A stretch of 64,000 nucleotides of DNA from Hemicordylus capensis (GCF_027244095.1 NC_069670.1:20573820-20637819); one strand, 5' to 3'; positions 41,373 to 47,085 are shown, counted from the first letter of the stretch. Program-made: numbers and translations. The notes: a model not told the origin generated them from the sequence alone.

Positions 41373-43118
41373 CAACAACTGAAGTTCATCCTCAGGCAGG
41401 AGGTAGTGGTCTCACGGCCACATAACCTTCCACCATAACAGGGTTCTCCCCCTCCTAAGATTCCTCCACAATCCAGTCAGTCAGGGTATTGCCTTTAAAA
41501 GAAAAAGCAAGGTTTCTTCAACTATACCTCAACACAGGGATCTACAAATTATTTGTGGTCACCACCAATCCCCTCAGATCCTTTTCGGGCACACAGGCAG
41601 AGGACTTAGGAGAGAAGCAGGTCTCCAACAGCAATAGCATTGGTTTTATTTCACTGTCTGTTTTTAAACTCTGCTGTCTCCTTTCTTTCGTTTTTACAGA
41701 AATTAAGCATAAATTAATAACAGCAAGTTAACATGGGGAAAGTTAAGAGAATTAGAACCTTTAATTAGTGGGGAGAAAACTTTCCCCACATTAAAAGGTC
41801 CATTTGCCCCACTCCTCATCACCCAGACCACACAACTCCTCTCCAGTGTCCCCCTCTCCACAGTCAGGGCTCACTCTACCCTCCAAGGGCCCTGCCCCCT
41901 TCATTACATCACCACCCTATACTCAGTCTCCTCCACAATTCTAATTCTAAGGAATCCCGCCAACTCCCAGTCAACCGTCAATTACCACTATTATTTTATT
42001 TGGATCAGCTACACCAGGGTGTCTTTGATATTTGGATACCTGCTGTTTTATATTTTGTAATGGCTGTTTGCACTGTTTCAAGTGATTTATTGTTCAGATG
42101 CCTCTAACTCCATTCCCAGCAGACAGGAGACACATCAGTATTTCAAATACATACACCAAATGCATAGGGGAAGGGAGGCACAGATCACTGTCCCCACTCT
42201 TGCCCCCCCGCCCCCCGCATGCTCTACACTGGAAGCTAAATACCCTTAAAATATATGTTGCAAACCACCCCCAGTTACAAATTCGGGAGGATATATAAGC
42301 CTGTAAATGATAAATATTCAGTGCCCTGGCATCCTCCCAAAGTACCGTTGGAGATTCAATCCCCACCCCTGGAAAAGTCCCCTTTAAAAATACCCCATCT
42401 CCCCCCCCCCACTCCAATGCCAGAGTAGCTTATTTATTCATCACCCCATAATTCCTGCCACAAGTTTTTTAAAAAGTGCATAACTTCTGGGATGGAGACC
42501 CCAAAGCACCCCTCCCCCAAGACACACAGCCATCCTCCCCCCCACACACTCCCCTCTGAGGATATGCCAGGCCCCATAGGAGCCTTCACCCCCAACTGTG
42601 CCCCACACAAGCAACACCATCAAAATCCCCTCCCAAGGAGGAAGGACTCATTTGACACCTTTCTCCCTCCTACCCACAGAAAGGGGGATTCAGGAGTTCC
42701 CCTCAAAACTATAACAAGACACTGCCTCCCCACATAAAGGCTTCTCCCCCCAGCACCCCCAGTTTCCTTCACAGAGGGAAGTGGGGTGTGTGTGTCTCAC
42801 ATTAGCCTCATCACCACAGAGCCCCATTTCTCCTTTTCCCCCTCAAAGAAAGGGGGGGGCGGTTTCCTTTTCCAAACCTCTCCTTTTCACCCCCCCCCCA
42901 CAGAAAAAACCCAACCCCTCCCAGACCCAAACAGCCTCCCCCACGAATAGAGAGGGGCCTCATTTGCCTCTCCACCCCCACGAAACCCCTCCCACTCATG
43001 GGGGGGCGCTGAACATTTCACCTCCAGAGTAACCTTCCCCACAGAGCCACCCCTTACCTGAGGGGGCGCCGCCGCTGCTGCTGCTGCTCCCCCCAGACTC
43101 GGGCCCAGCCGACGCCAT
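3895..43118 (-). CDS. PIP5K1A: PIP5K1A, 5' part only (three coding exons; rest beyond base 1)
   Basis: Phosphatidylinositol-4-phosphate 5-kinase type 1 alpha, which makes PI(4,5)P2 from PI4P at the plasma membrane and in nuclear speckles. Visible coding exons are 43118-43058, 8054-8017 and 3984-3895. Together they encode about 63 residues of the variable N-terminus: MASAGPES, a Gly/Ser run, a short linker, then GHRGVDSTGETTYKK. The last block matches the remembered human stretch GHRSVDSSGETTYKK just before the kinase domain. The kinase exons, expected to begin TTSSALKGAIQ, were not found in 1-3894, so they should lie outside the window. Intron phases agree (phase 1, then phase 0) and every junction has a GT/AG pair. 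The head-to-head VPS72 neighbour supports the call. Paralogues PIP5K1B and PIP5K1C are less likely because of both the N-terminus and the synteny. Confidence 0.88.
4056..4240 (-). mobile_element. LINE 3'-end fragment (CR1/L2-like)
   Basis: An A/T-rich stretch with a block (tatttatatactcaccc … ctctgggtggtttccaac) typical, read on the minus strand, of the 3' UTR of CR1/L2-group LINEs ending in 'cggtatataaat'-like sequence. There is no ORF. Confidence 0.5.
4255..4500 (-). mobile_element. LINE 3'-UTR fragment, 'gggacaggg' family
   Basis: On the minus strand it reads through a segment with agattgtgagccctttgggg and a gctggtgtctgtctta-like block. The same family recurs at 29500, 41075, 53365, 58370 and 62646. 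Confidence 0.65.
4533..4735 (+). mobile_element. Sauria-type tRNA SINE, first of a tandem pair
   Basis: Contains an A-box-like tagtggttagagtgttgg, the body gactctgggccagtca, the conserved cacagggttgttgtgagg and the 3' end gaagagtaggatataaatg. Sauria SINEs are tRNA-derived and their 3' ends resemble Bov-B LINEs (established knowledge). Confidence 0.85.
4737..4950 (+). mobile_element. Sauria-type tRNA SINE, second of a tandem pair
   Basis: A full-length copy starting gagagccagtgtggtg directly after the previous SINE's tail. It ends in an A/T-rich tail (aaaaataaaaataaaata). Confidence 0.87.
5000..5650 (-). mobile_element. Degraded CR1/L2-group LINE (ORF2 3' portion)
   Basis: No ORF remains, but the order of short matches parallels the clearer LINE at 10390-11030: ttataggg-caaacacagcccc with ttaaagg-tcaaaaacagcaccc, then the aggacagccc block, then the gtcagatctgctttctc block. 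It is read on the minus strand. The extra decay implies it is older than the 10-kb copy. Confidence 0.6.
6198..6977 (-). mobile_element. Tc1/mariner-type element with very long terminal inverted repeats
   Basis: The ends are caggtgaaactcggaaaatt and its inverse, and the inverted repeats extend about 260 bp on each side (6198-6461 and 6716-6977). The centre, read on the minus strand, encodes a remnant of a Tc1/mariner transposase C-terminus including LANSPDLTPIENLWG and a following KRRMRD block. The left flank ends in TA; the right flank starts AA, so the expected TA duplication is not intact. Most of the transposase is deleted, so this copy is non-autonomous. Confidence 0.85.
7130..7445 (-). 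mobile_element. LINE C-terminal/3'-end fragment
   Basis: The minus-strand translation includes DKYTDVAHMATKFCTAVVKI. This parallels DKYTDVSHLMAKFCTDAIKI in the fragment at 50140-50800. Both precede an A/T-rich 3' end, so these are two copies of one LINE family whose clade I cannot fix. Confidence 0.65.
7568..7672. mobile_element. Palindromic MITE fragment (acaactcc core)
   Basis: Contains ggattacaactccaccatcc and a later inverse arm (gatgaagggaattgttgtcc). It is an old, diverged copy of the foldback MITEs common in this window. Confidence 0.5.
8017..8054 (-). CDS. PIP5K1A: PIP5K1A coding exon 2 (38-bp small exon)
   Basis: A 38-bp exon bounded by a pyrimidine-rich acceptor ending ccaaccag and a perfect donor GAG|gtaagt. 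It accepts the phase-1 codon from exon 1, giving Gly, then reads APGMTTLKKSLE and leaves phase 0. That is exactly what the next exon needs. The human counterpart region reads SGIKRPMASEVLE, so length and final residues agree loosely. It is called from splice logic and frame fit rather than strong protein identity. A further small exon, like the human segment ARQDSYISLVPYASG, may exist or may be absent in this lineage. Confidence 0.72.
8190..8325. mobile_element. Palindromic MITE copy
   Basis: The arm ttggactacaactcccatca is followed about 60 bp later by a degraded inverse arm. The ends are poorly defined. Confidence 0.5.
8345..8462. mobile_element. Palindromic MITE, ctgctcaactttggcc family
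   Basis: The left end ctgctcaactttggccccc and the right end ggccgaagctgagcag are inverse of one another, with the usual ggattatgggag core between. Similar copies are at 35228 and 51105. Confidence 0.65.
8470..8575 (+). mobile_element. Sauria SINE fragment
   Basis: A diverged body segment with tgagccagtcaattctctc and acttcacagggttgttg. Confidence 0.55.
9180..9480 (+). repeat. Unclassified dispersed repeat, copy B
   Basis: Similar to 1190-1490 on the same strand, sharing cagaggaatgg, gactccatggag, ctaaccctttcctctgtgc and ctgcaattt in the same order. Confidence 0.6.
9508..9712. repeat. About 200-bp inverted repeat (hairpin-forming MITE-like)
   Basis: The left arm runs from the aattaaaaacaaagatct region through gttctatctcaaacagctg. 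The right arm is its complement, cagctgtttgagatagagc through tgatctttatttttaatgg. The loop centres near 9604. Arms are about 90 bp with few mismatches. No transposase is visible. Confidence 0.8.
9717..10025 (-). mobile_element. LINE ORF C-terminus fragment
   Basis: The minus-strand translation contains RTSWLKNLRVWFGCASLQLL and SKVRIALMIANLR, the conserved C-terminal end of an endonuclease/RT-type LINE polyprotein. An internal 30-bp tandem duplication (9952-9981 and 9982-10011) repeats the segment encoding KEKKQTTSLA. Confidence 0.7.
10040..11605 (-). mobile_element. CR1/L2-group LINE, ORF2 3' portion, interrupted by a MITE
   Basis: Minus-strand reverse transcriptase pieces in order from high to low coordinate: DLSAAFDTIDRGIL (motif A), PPMLFNIYMKPLGELI, HQYAFDTQLYPSF (the YADD motif, here damaged), then LHWLPARF, FKTLHGLGPGYL and a C-terminal tail. 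Several frame breaks, including in the catalytic motif, show it is dead. The 3' UTR is the A/T-rich stretch 10040-10390. It is truncated at its 5' side near 11605. A hAT MITE sits at 11063-11194. Confidence 0.82.
11063..11194. mobile_element. hAT MITE (palindromic) with 8-bp target duplication
   Basis: Termini cagtgttcc and its partial inverse agagggaacaata, flanked on both sides by gtttgctt (11055-11062 and 11195-11202). Eight-base duplications are the hAT signature. It is inserted in the minus-strand LINE. Confidence 0.85.
12812..14805. mobile_element. 1994-bp palindromic hAT-like element inside the L1
   Basis: Begins tagggatgtgca and ends tgcacacccccta-like (tgcacacccc-ta), flanked by the 8-bp duplication gttaattt (12804-12811 and 14806-14813). 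The whole element is one inverted repeat with a 7-bp loop near 13759-13765. Arms are about 950 and 1040 bp. Each arm holds about four tandem units of roughly 150 bp carrying ggggtggggtggtagtgcc. No transposase frame is seen. The termini and duplication length fit a non-autonomous hAT, and the same ends occur on the 381-bp element at 39472. Confidence 0.88.
16462..18718. mobile_element. 2257-bp non-autonomous hAT (Charlie-like ends)
   Basis: Starts cagtgtttctcaac and ends gttgagaaacactg (inverted), flanked by a perfect 8-bp duplication ctctagat (16454-16461 and 18719-18726). The subterminal region carries repeated ccggtccgcg motifs at the left and accggtcc at the right. Internal sequence includes a T-run, a CT microsatellite near 18120-18152 and A/T-rich DNA. 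There is no recognisable transposase. The termini resemble hAT-Charlie/SPIN elements; I cannot name the exact family. Confidence 0.88.
18989..24945 (-). mobile_element. DIRS-type tyrosine-recombinase retroelement (fossil)
   Basis: A broken DIRS-like element inserted in the L1. On the minus strand its parts run in order: a gag-like region (about 24510-22580), reverse transcriptase and RNase H (about 22645-20700), and a tyrosine recombinase region (about 20610-19480). Inverted terminal repeats of about 140 bp lie at roughly 19018-19160 and 24790-24940. An internal region at 19400-19500 complements the terminal sequences, as DIRS elements are known to have. The element looks broken, with about half a dozen interruptions. 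The two terminal repeats differ at only a few percent of sites, so it is fairly young relative to its L1 host. Confidence 0.85.
19400..19500. repeat. Internal complementary region of the DIRS element
   Basis: Contains the complement of the element's left end followed by a close copy of the terminal ggtcacggcttacataggg block. Such a region is the expected DIRS replication landmark. Confidence 0.75.
26539..26735. mobile_element. Two 5S/tRNA SINE fragments in opposite orientation
   Basis: 26539-26612 is the 5S-derived head on the minus strand (cagaccctgcttagc block). 26613-26735 is the 3' body on the plus strand (gctgagagagactcctgcct to ggtatatggcagct). They abut the L1 3' end. Confidence 0.7.
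26736..27295. other. Intronic stretch with no recognised feature
   Basis: One open frame of 124 codons starts at 26806, but it has no recognisable domain and no splice or promoter support. Confidence 0.5.
27298..27608 (+). mobile_element. Chimeric 5S-rRNA/tRNA SINE
   Basis: The 5' third resembles the 5S rRNA control region (ttaagcaaggtccatcctgc, then ggggagaccacatgtgagca). It is followed by a tRNA-like unit (ccttagctcagtggaagagc with gcatgcagaagg) and a 3' body (gtgtagacagtgctgagcta). Confidence 0.8.
28193..28508 (-). mobile_element. Chimeric 5S-rRNA/tRNA SINE
   Basis: A reverse-orientation full copy, from the tail motif (catatactgagtcagaccc) to the 5S-like head (gcagaccttgcttaacaaag). Confidence 0.82.
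28950..29200 (-). mobile_element. tRNA-derived SINE, 'gtcgccaggagt' family
   Basis: On the minus strand it reads a tRNA-like head with ggttcaaacccctgctggtg, then caggagaaggcaatggtcag, and a tggtcgccaggagttgacac end. The same family is at 52738-52993 and 63400-63618. Confidence 0.78.
29495..29765 (+). mobile_element. LINE 3'-UTR fragment with A/T-rich tail
   Basis: Contains ggttgtgagccctttgggg, then ggaagggcggtatagaaatc and a short aaataaatgaatg tail. It is the sense copy of the family at 4255. Confidence 0.72.
30176..30330 (-). mobile_element. SINE-like repeat of the 'gctggatcaggccc' family
   Basis: On the minus strand it ends with the motif catcctgtttcccacagtgg and a ggcatgccctctctcctgct block. 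The same repeat recurs at 37240, 44033 and 63285. The superfamily is not certain. Confidence 0.65.
30352..30564 (+). mobile_element. Non-autonomous hAT-like MITE with 8-bp target duplication
   Basis: Starts cactgttccctctaag and ends ttagaaggaccactg. It is flanked by ctttgggc (30344-30351) and ctctgggc (30565-30572), one mismatch from an 8-bp duplication of the host SINE. It is 213 bp, the same family as 1861-2056. Confidence 0.85.
30720..30875 (+). mobile_element. LINE 3'-end fragment
   Basis: Contains ttctgtccgccaccttgaga and ggcggtttataaacataaat, a CR1/L2-like 3' end. Confidence 0.55.
30876..31764. other. Intronic stretch with no recognised feature
   Basis: Mostly single-copy-looking sequence. 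A 150-codon open frame on the minus strand (30963-31415) shows no domain or splice support and is not called as a gene. Confidence 0.5.
31765..32060 (-). mobile_element. hAT-like MITE split by a tRNA SINE
   Basis: The MITE end cagtgttctctctaattt starts at 31765. Its body resumes after the SINE at about 32019 with gagttttgttctgggcagca, the complement of the matching block in the copies at 1861 and 30352. The far end is not preserved. Confidence 0.65.
31797..32018 (+). mobile_element. tRNA-derived SINE with 'gctattgct' tail
   Basis: The head gtggtgcagtggtaaaactg and the B-box-like ggttacaagttcgattctg are clear. The 3' end is aaagcggtatataaattt plus gctattgctattgct. The flanking ctatg may be part of a target duplication. 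Confidence 0.8.
32262..32385. mobile_element. Palindromic MITE copy
   Basis: The left arm ctccagctgttgttgaac and the inverse right arm ttcaagaacagcaggagagc flank a diverged centre; outer ends are gcagaggtaggtaacc and gggctgcctacccctg. Confidence 0.65.
32522..33000 (-). mobile_element. 5S/tRNA SINE with a second SINE inserted
   Basis: Two successive tail-to-body units (from about 32522 and from about 32690) are followed by a single 5S-like head (aggcagaccctgcttagc) ending near 32985. The second unit appears to be inserted in the first. Confidence 0.7.
33001..33845. other. Intronic stretch with no recognised feature
   Basis: A 207-codon open frame on the plus strand (33444-34067) overlaps a dispersed repeat at its 3' end and has no recognisable domain. 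It is not called as a gene. Confidence 0.5.
33850..34195 (+). repeat. Unclassified dispersed repeat, copy A, with empty MITE site
   Basis: Matches 38600-39030 on the same strand over about 330 bp (ccacttgccag, cacccag, ctccccagaggtctcattt, gctagtgagctaagcct). At 34106-34113 it carries a single atctgagg, the sequence that is duplicated around the MITE in the other copy. Confidence 0.75.
34424..34712 (-). mobile_element. Chimeric 5S-rRNA/tRNA SINE
   Basis: Reverse orientation, from ggaacataggaagctgcc to the 5S-like cagaccctgcttagtaaag. Confidence 0.82.
34713..34850 (+). mobile_element. LINE 3'-end fragment
   Basis: Contains ctggtgtctaccttgtgttc and a gcagtatataaatatagtag end, abutting the preceding SINE. 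Confidence 0.6.
35228..35350. mobile_element. Palindromic MITE, ggctaactttggccc family
   Basis: The arms ggcctacaactcccataatc and ggattatgagagttgcagtc are inverse. The outer ends aggctaactttggcc and gggctgaagccgaacct are diverged inverted repeats. Confidence 0.7.
35979..36275 (+). mobile_element. Chimeric 5S-rRNA/tRNA SINE
   Basis: The 5S-like tttgctaagcaaggtctgcc, the tRNA-like unit with gcatgcaggaggtccc, and the tail ctgactcagtataaggcgg are all present. Confidence 0.82.
36278..36445 (+). mobile_element. Sauria SINE, 5'-truncated
   Basis: Begins at aagttcaaatccctgttcag and ends gaaagagcagaatagaaatg, directly after the composite SINE. Confidence 0.75.
36930..37075 (+). mobile_element. LINE 3'-end fragment
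   Basis: Contains ttaggttgtgaaccacccag and gtggggcagtatagacatg with an A-rich tail. Confidence 0.6.
37240..37332 (-). mobile_element. SINE-like 'gctggatcaggccc' repeat, fragment
   Basis: Contains gaaacaggatgctggactgg and cctgatccagcagggctgtt. Confidence 0.65.
38033..38075. repeat. (AT)n microsatellite
   Basis: About 20 AT units between aagaaaat and gagagaaac. Confidence 0.95.
38600..39030 (+). repeat. Unclassified dispersed repeat, copy B, interrupted by a MITE
   Basis: The partner of 33850-34195; the extra length is the MITE at 38819-38953. Confidence 0.75.
38819..38953. mobile_element. hAT MITE (135 bp) with perfect 8-bp target duplication
   Basis: Starts cagtgtttcctctaacaggg and ends with the inverse ccctgttagagggaacactg. 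It is nearly palindromic and flanked by atctgagg at 38811-38818 and 38954-38961. Confidence 0.92.
39020..39232 (-). mobile_element. tRNA-derived SINE
   Basis: Reverse orientation: tail near gaacatggaaagttgcc, tRNA-like head near gccactgagctacggccc. Confidence 0.78.
39284..39340 (-). mobile_element. Very short LINE 3'-end insertion
   Basis: A (TTA)n tract followed by atttctataccgcccttc, flanked by near-identical cagaagcagt (before and after). This looks like a roughly 55-bp severely 5'-truncated LINE insertion into a tRNA SINE head. Confidence 0.65.
39472..39852. mobile_element. 381-bp palindromic hAT-like element
   Basis: The ends gagggatgtgca and tgcacatcccta are inverse, and match those of the 1994-bp element at 12812. 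The flanks ctctgcac (39464-39471) and ctctgtac (39853-39860) form an 8-bp duplication with one mismatch. Arms of about 180 bp pair around 39658 and are GC-rich. No transposase. Confidence 0.87.
40048..40312 (-). mobile_element. Chimeric 5S-rRNA/tRNA SINE (internally shortened)
   Basis: From gaacataagaagctgcc to the 5S-like gtagaccctgcttagcag. Part of the tRNA-like middle is missing. Confidence 0.78.
40313..41070. other. Intronic stretch with no recognised feature
   Basis: Two overlapping open frames of 157 and 168 codons occur on the plus strand (40443-40916 and 40567-41073). Neither shows a domain, and they occupy different frames of the same DNA. Confidence 0.5.
41075..41375 (+). mobile_element. 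LINE 3'-UTR fragment with (AAT)n tail
   Basis: Contains agattgtgagccctttgggg, aaaccgccctgagccatttt and ggaagggcggtatagaaatc, followed by about 12 AAT units (41331-41370). Confidence 0.78.
42150..43050 (-). other. C-rich (plus strand) / G-rich (sense strand) start of PIP5K1A intron 1
   Basis: Many C-runs of 5 to 9 occur on the plus strand, so the PIP5K1A sense transcript is G-rich just after exon 1. There is no coding potential. Confidence 0.6.
43058..43118 (-). CDS. PIP5K1A: PIP5K1A coding exon 1
   Basis: The ATG is at 43118-43116 in a strong context (A at -3, G at +4). It encodes MASAGPESGG, five serines from an (AGC)5 run, then GGAPS plus one base. The donor CAG|gtaagg is consensus, leaving phase 1. 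The human protein also opens MASA and is Ser/Gly-rich. The (AGC)5 run could vary in length between individuals. Confidence 0.85.
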
Positions 43119-43469
43119 CTTGGCGCTTCTTCGCCCCCGCCCCCCTCCCCTCTGACGTTTTGTTTCCCCTCACAACAATCTCTTCTTCTCTCCCCGCCTC
43201 CCCAAATTCTTCACTTGGTCTCGCCAGCCGCGCCTACGAACCGCACCATCTGCCCACTCGCAGGGGTGACCACGCCTCTTCCTTTTCCACTAAGCGGTGC
43301 TCTCCTTTCTCTCTCCCCCCCTCCCCGCTTTACTCCGTGGACCCGCCTCAACGGTTTGCGGGACAAACCACTCTGAGATTTAGAGGGGAGATGAGAAGAA
43401 AGGAAAGAGAAGCCACCACCTTGTTTATAACGGAATTGAGGTGAGGGGGAGGGGAAGCCAGGAGAAACT

Positions 43470-43545
43470 ACTGCGCAAGCGCTGAGGCGACCCAGGGTGG
43501 GCGGCTGAAGCGCTCACTGAGGCCACCATGCGTCACGTGGGAGTG
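43470..43545. promoter_or_regulatory. PIP5K1A upstream motifs (NRF1-like, E-box)
   Basis: tgcgcaagcgct at 43472-43483 resembles an NRF1 half-palindrome. gtcacgtg at 43532-43539 is a USF/MiT-type E-box. Both lie within 430 bp upstream of the PIP5K1A start codon. Motif matches only. Confidence 0.4.
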
Positions 43546-43595
43546 GGCACGGCTCACTAACATCACAAAGCACTCTTCTGCCCCCCCCACAGGAG

Positions 43596-43620
43596 CCATA
43601 TTTGGTGTTGCCATAGCAAC
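43596..43620. promoter_or_regulatory. CArG box next to an X-box (RFX site)
   Basis: ccatatttgg (43596-43605) is a perfect CArG sequence. It is followed one base later by the perfect RFX palindrome gttgccatagcaac (43607-43620). It is about 480 bp upstream of the PIP5K1A start codon. Confidence 0.55.
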
Positions 43621-43919
43621 ACATAAGCTAGCCAATCCTAGACATTGCAGTTCACAACATGAGGACATCTAGACTCCCTCATGGCATCTTACCTCTCTAG
43701 GTGACCTCATCCTGTGATGTGTTGCAGTGACATCACATCCCTGGGCAAGCCCGCATCAAATTAGCTCAAGTGCACCAGTCCCATGTGATCAAAAAGCAAG
43801 ATGCAAGCCTAATAAATAAAATCTGGATGTTATTTAGCACCTTATCCACCTTACACTTTTTGTACAGGAAGCGCTTTGCATACTCGGTCATCCTTGTGGA
43901 TAAAAAACCTCGTTAAGGG

Positions 43920-44280
43920 CCAGCATGATGTGGTGAATGCCTCATTAGATATAAACCAACGAGACACAGGCTGAAATCCCTGCCTGGCACCCCAACTCAG
44001 AGAGCTAATCACGCTCTCTCAGCCTGGCTTAAGAACATAAGAACATCAGAAGAGCCCTGCTGGATCAGGCCCAAGAAGGCCTATCCAGTCCAGCATCCTG
44101 TTTCACACAGTGGCCCACCAGATGCCGCTGGAAGCCCACAGGCAGGAGCTGAGGGCATGCCCTCTCTCCTGCTCTTACTACGAGGCTTACTACACAGGGT
44201 TGTTGTGAGGACAAAATGCAGTCTGTCACACACACAGAGCTCCATGGGGGAAAGTTGGAATAATACATGAAAATAAAAGC
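43920..44280 (+). mobile_element. Sauria SINE with a nested SINE-like repeat
   Basis: The head agcatgatgtggtgaatg and ctctctcagcctggctt are on the left. cacagggttgttgtgaggac is on the right. The repeat at 44033-44180 (gccctgctggatcaggccc, then gcatgccctctctcctgct) is between. Confidence 0.75.
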
Positions 44281-46740
44281 TGGCCATTCATTGACATTTC
44301 CATGTAAATGATACAGAACTGGGGCAGAACCATAATAACTTCCAAGGCCATTCTCTGCAGAGATAGAACTTGAATTCAGAACCTCAGAGTCCAATCTAAC
44401 CTTGGACTGTTTTCTTGCCAAGTCACCTCATCATGACATGACATATAAATTGCTTCATATTTAAAGTTGGTTGAGCATATTCAAGTTGAATGGGACCCGA
44501 TTAATCAGGACACAGATGTCTAAAAATACCTGGTCAGTTATTTTGATACACAAGTTCTTACAAAACATTTTAACAGCTGGTTTCCCCGTGGGGGAAATTC
44601 CCCCTCTCTTTGATCTGCACTTTTCGGGATGCCAGTGCCATAAAAGGTGGCCAACCCTGCTGAAAGAGCAGAATATAAGGTGTAGGAGGTAGTAGACTTT
44701 TTGAATTATTGGAGCAGGAAAAGGGTGAGCAATATGTGACCTAACTCCATTTCAATTTGGGCTATCCCTTTGCTAGCCGTGGTCACCACCAGAATGCATT
44801 CCGATTTTATCTCAATTTGTGATGATTATCTATTTAAATTATCTGAAAGCCTTCCACTACTGGGGATTCATCCAGAGATCAGCAGGGGTCACAACTTTAC
44901 TAAATATTCTACAGACCAAGCCAATAAAACCAAAGAACTCAATTTTAATCCAGTATTTTTTATTTCAAGTGTTATAGACTATCCAATAATGTCACTCTGC
45001 CCGGAATGCTACCTCTACAACTGTCTCCATCCAACTTTTAAAATTGTTTTATAATTATTTGCCTGGCCCCCTATCAGTTTCAGAAAGGGTTGCAAAATGT
45101 TTCCTTTTTTCTAGGAATTCCCCACAGTGCTGCTAGCAATTATAATAAAGTAGTTGAGTTTTGAAAGAGCTCAGCTGCTTCAGCATATGCCTGACAAATA
45201 TTAAATTAATGGAGATGGATAATGGTTGTGAATAGCTATTAGACATAGTGCAGAACCTCTCTGTACAGTGGCAGTCTATCTCAGGATTCCTGATATTGGG
45301 ACAAAAATAACCAGGCTGCTGCTGTTATTGTATAAACTTCCCAGAGGCATTGCTTTGGCCCACAGATTTCACATCAGATTGGGCAACACAACGTTTTTGA
45401 TATTTTGGAGCTCATGCAATTGGTTGAGATCATCCAGGCTAAGGTTGTTGCTGGCTTGATGTAATTCTAACAGGAACCATGGGGTGCTCCAAAGCCGAAA
45501 CCCTTCCACGGTTTATTCAAACTCCTGTTTTGATTTCAACCTCTGTCAATAAGAACACAGTTGAAAGGCAAGCTGAGGGAAATCTCGCTAGGTAGCAGTG
45601 ACTGACAAAGCTAAGACCAGCAGGTCACAAGTGCGGTCAGAATAATTAGGCAGGGTGCCAAGATAGCTTCAAACAAAACTGTGGAAAAACCTTCCCTTGG
45701 CTGGTTTCCCAGGTACGGATCAGAGTTCAGCCAGCAAACCTCACAGACAGATTGTTCCTTGCTTGCCACACTTGGGCCCCTGAAGTAGAAATGGGTCACA
45801 TCATAAACACTGCAGTAGCAAACAAGAAAATGCATTCAAGAAACACGACCAGCTTCTCTTTAGACCTGTTTGATTGGTTGGTTGGAAATGACAAGGAGTC
45901 CAGACCCATCGCCAGTGGGCGATTCACCAGGGGACAGGGGCTAGGATGGACCTATCCCCCTACATTTTTCTCACCACCCCAGCTATTTTTTTTTCTTTTT
46001 ACAAACAAATACTATTTTAAATGTTGCTTGCATTTAGGACTGTGGGAGCCAGACAACTTCTCTACTTTTTTTGACACTCTTCTAAACTCTGAGGCTGGCT
46101 ATTGGCCTGAAGAAGTCCCGGTATAATCATAAATTATATCAACAGACCTGACCAGACAGGCAGAGTCCAGCCCCTAAAAGCGGCCAATGTACCCACCAGC
46201 TTCACACAGATTGCCCTGCACTATCCCAGACTGCAAATGGTTTCTCATAAATGAGCTATGCAATTCACTACTGCTCATTTAGATGGTATTTTAAAAAGGA
46301 TTGGTTGGTCTATGACTGTAATAATAAACTGCAATAAACTGCATTGTAAAGAGGATTAGACAAAGACGAGGAGAGACAAGAACTATTTGTTGCAATATAT
46401 GATGGAACCTCCATGCACAAAGGCAGTTTACCTTTGAATGGCAGGTGATGAAACAAGTAGGAAGCTATTGCTTTCCTGCTTGGTAGAATTTTCATGGGCA
46501 TTCTCTAGGACTGGTCTGTGAGATGGGTCTATCAATTAGCCATGGCTGGTAGAAATGGAACCTCCATGTTCAAGCAAACTACCCCTCTGGGCACCCGTTG
46601 TTGGGGAGGGATAACAAGGAAAGACGGCTGTACTTCACGCTCTGCTTGTGGGCCTTCTGGTCGCATCTGCTTGGACACACTGTGGGGAGCGGTGCGGGGT
46701 GGGGGGAGGATGCTGGTGGACCTAATGGGCTTTCTTTGGT
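44281..46740. other. Intergenic stretch between PIP5K1A and VPS72 with no gene seen
   Basis: Mostly A/T-rich, single-copy-looking sequence. A short segment near 45240-45300 (ggcagtctatctcaggattc) resembles a dispersed repeat also seen near 63170. No exon or promoter could be supported. Confidence 0.5.
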
Positions 46741-46799
46741 CTTCGCAACAAGCCTAGTCTTAGGTTCACTCGACCTTCTCGGCCTTTGATTCACTGCCA

Positions 46800-46947
46800 T
46801 CCACTTCATCGGCGCTCGACCGCCACTCTTCCGGTTCACTCGGCGCTCAATTGCTCGACACTAAGGCGCGCCGCCAGCCAGGGCCCGCAATCGAGAGACG
46901 AAAACATCGACCGCAGCGCTCCTTCTCTGCTGCAAGGAGGAAGCAAA
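46800..46947 (+). promoter_or_regulatory. VPS72: VPS72 5' flank / 5' UTR, CpG-rich
   Basis: CpG-dense sequence with an ETS-type cttccgg (46828-46834) and twice-repeated tcggcgctc. No TATA box was recognised. The start codon overlaps caaaatggcgtc, a YY1-like motif. A transcription start cannot be placed from sequence alone. Confidence 0.5.
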
Positions 46948-47085
46948 ATGGCGTCCGCGTCGTCCGCCTCCATGGGTCTGGCCGGGGGCCGAGCGCCGCG
47001 GCGCACGGCTGGGAACCGGCTCTCGGGGCTACTGGAAGCCGAGGAGGATGAATTTTATCAGACCACCTACGGGGGCTTCACCGAG
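46948..47085 (+). CDS. VPS72: VPS72 exon 1 (coding part)
   Basis: 46 codons from MASASSAS to GGFTE, donor GAG|gtaaaa, phase 0. The first ATG (46948) has A at -3 and G at +4. A second in-frame ATG at 46972 (MGLAGG) lines up with the human start MSLAGG but has T at -3. The upstream start was chosen for context; if wrong, the protein is 365 residues. Confidence 0.9.

Noticed and set aside
46786-46947. Longer VPS72 N-terminus from an upstream ATG at 46786
   Set aside because: The extra residues are not like VPS72, the ATG context is poor, and the stretch looks like promoter and 5' UTR.
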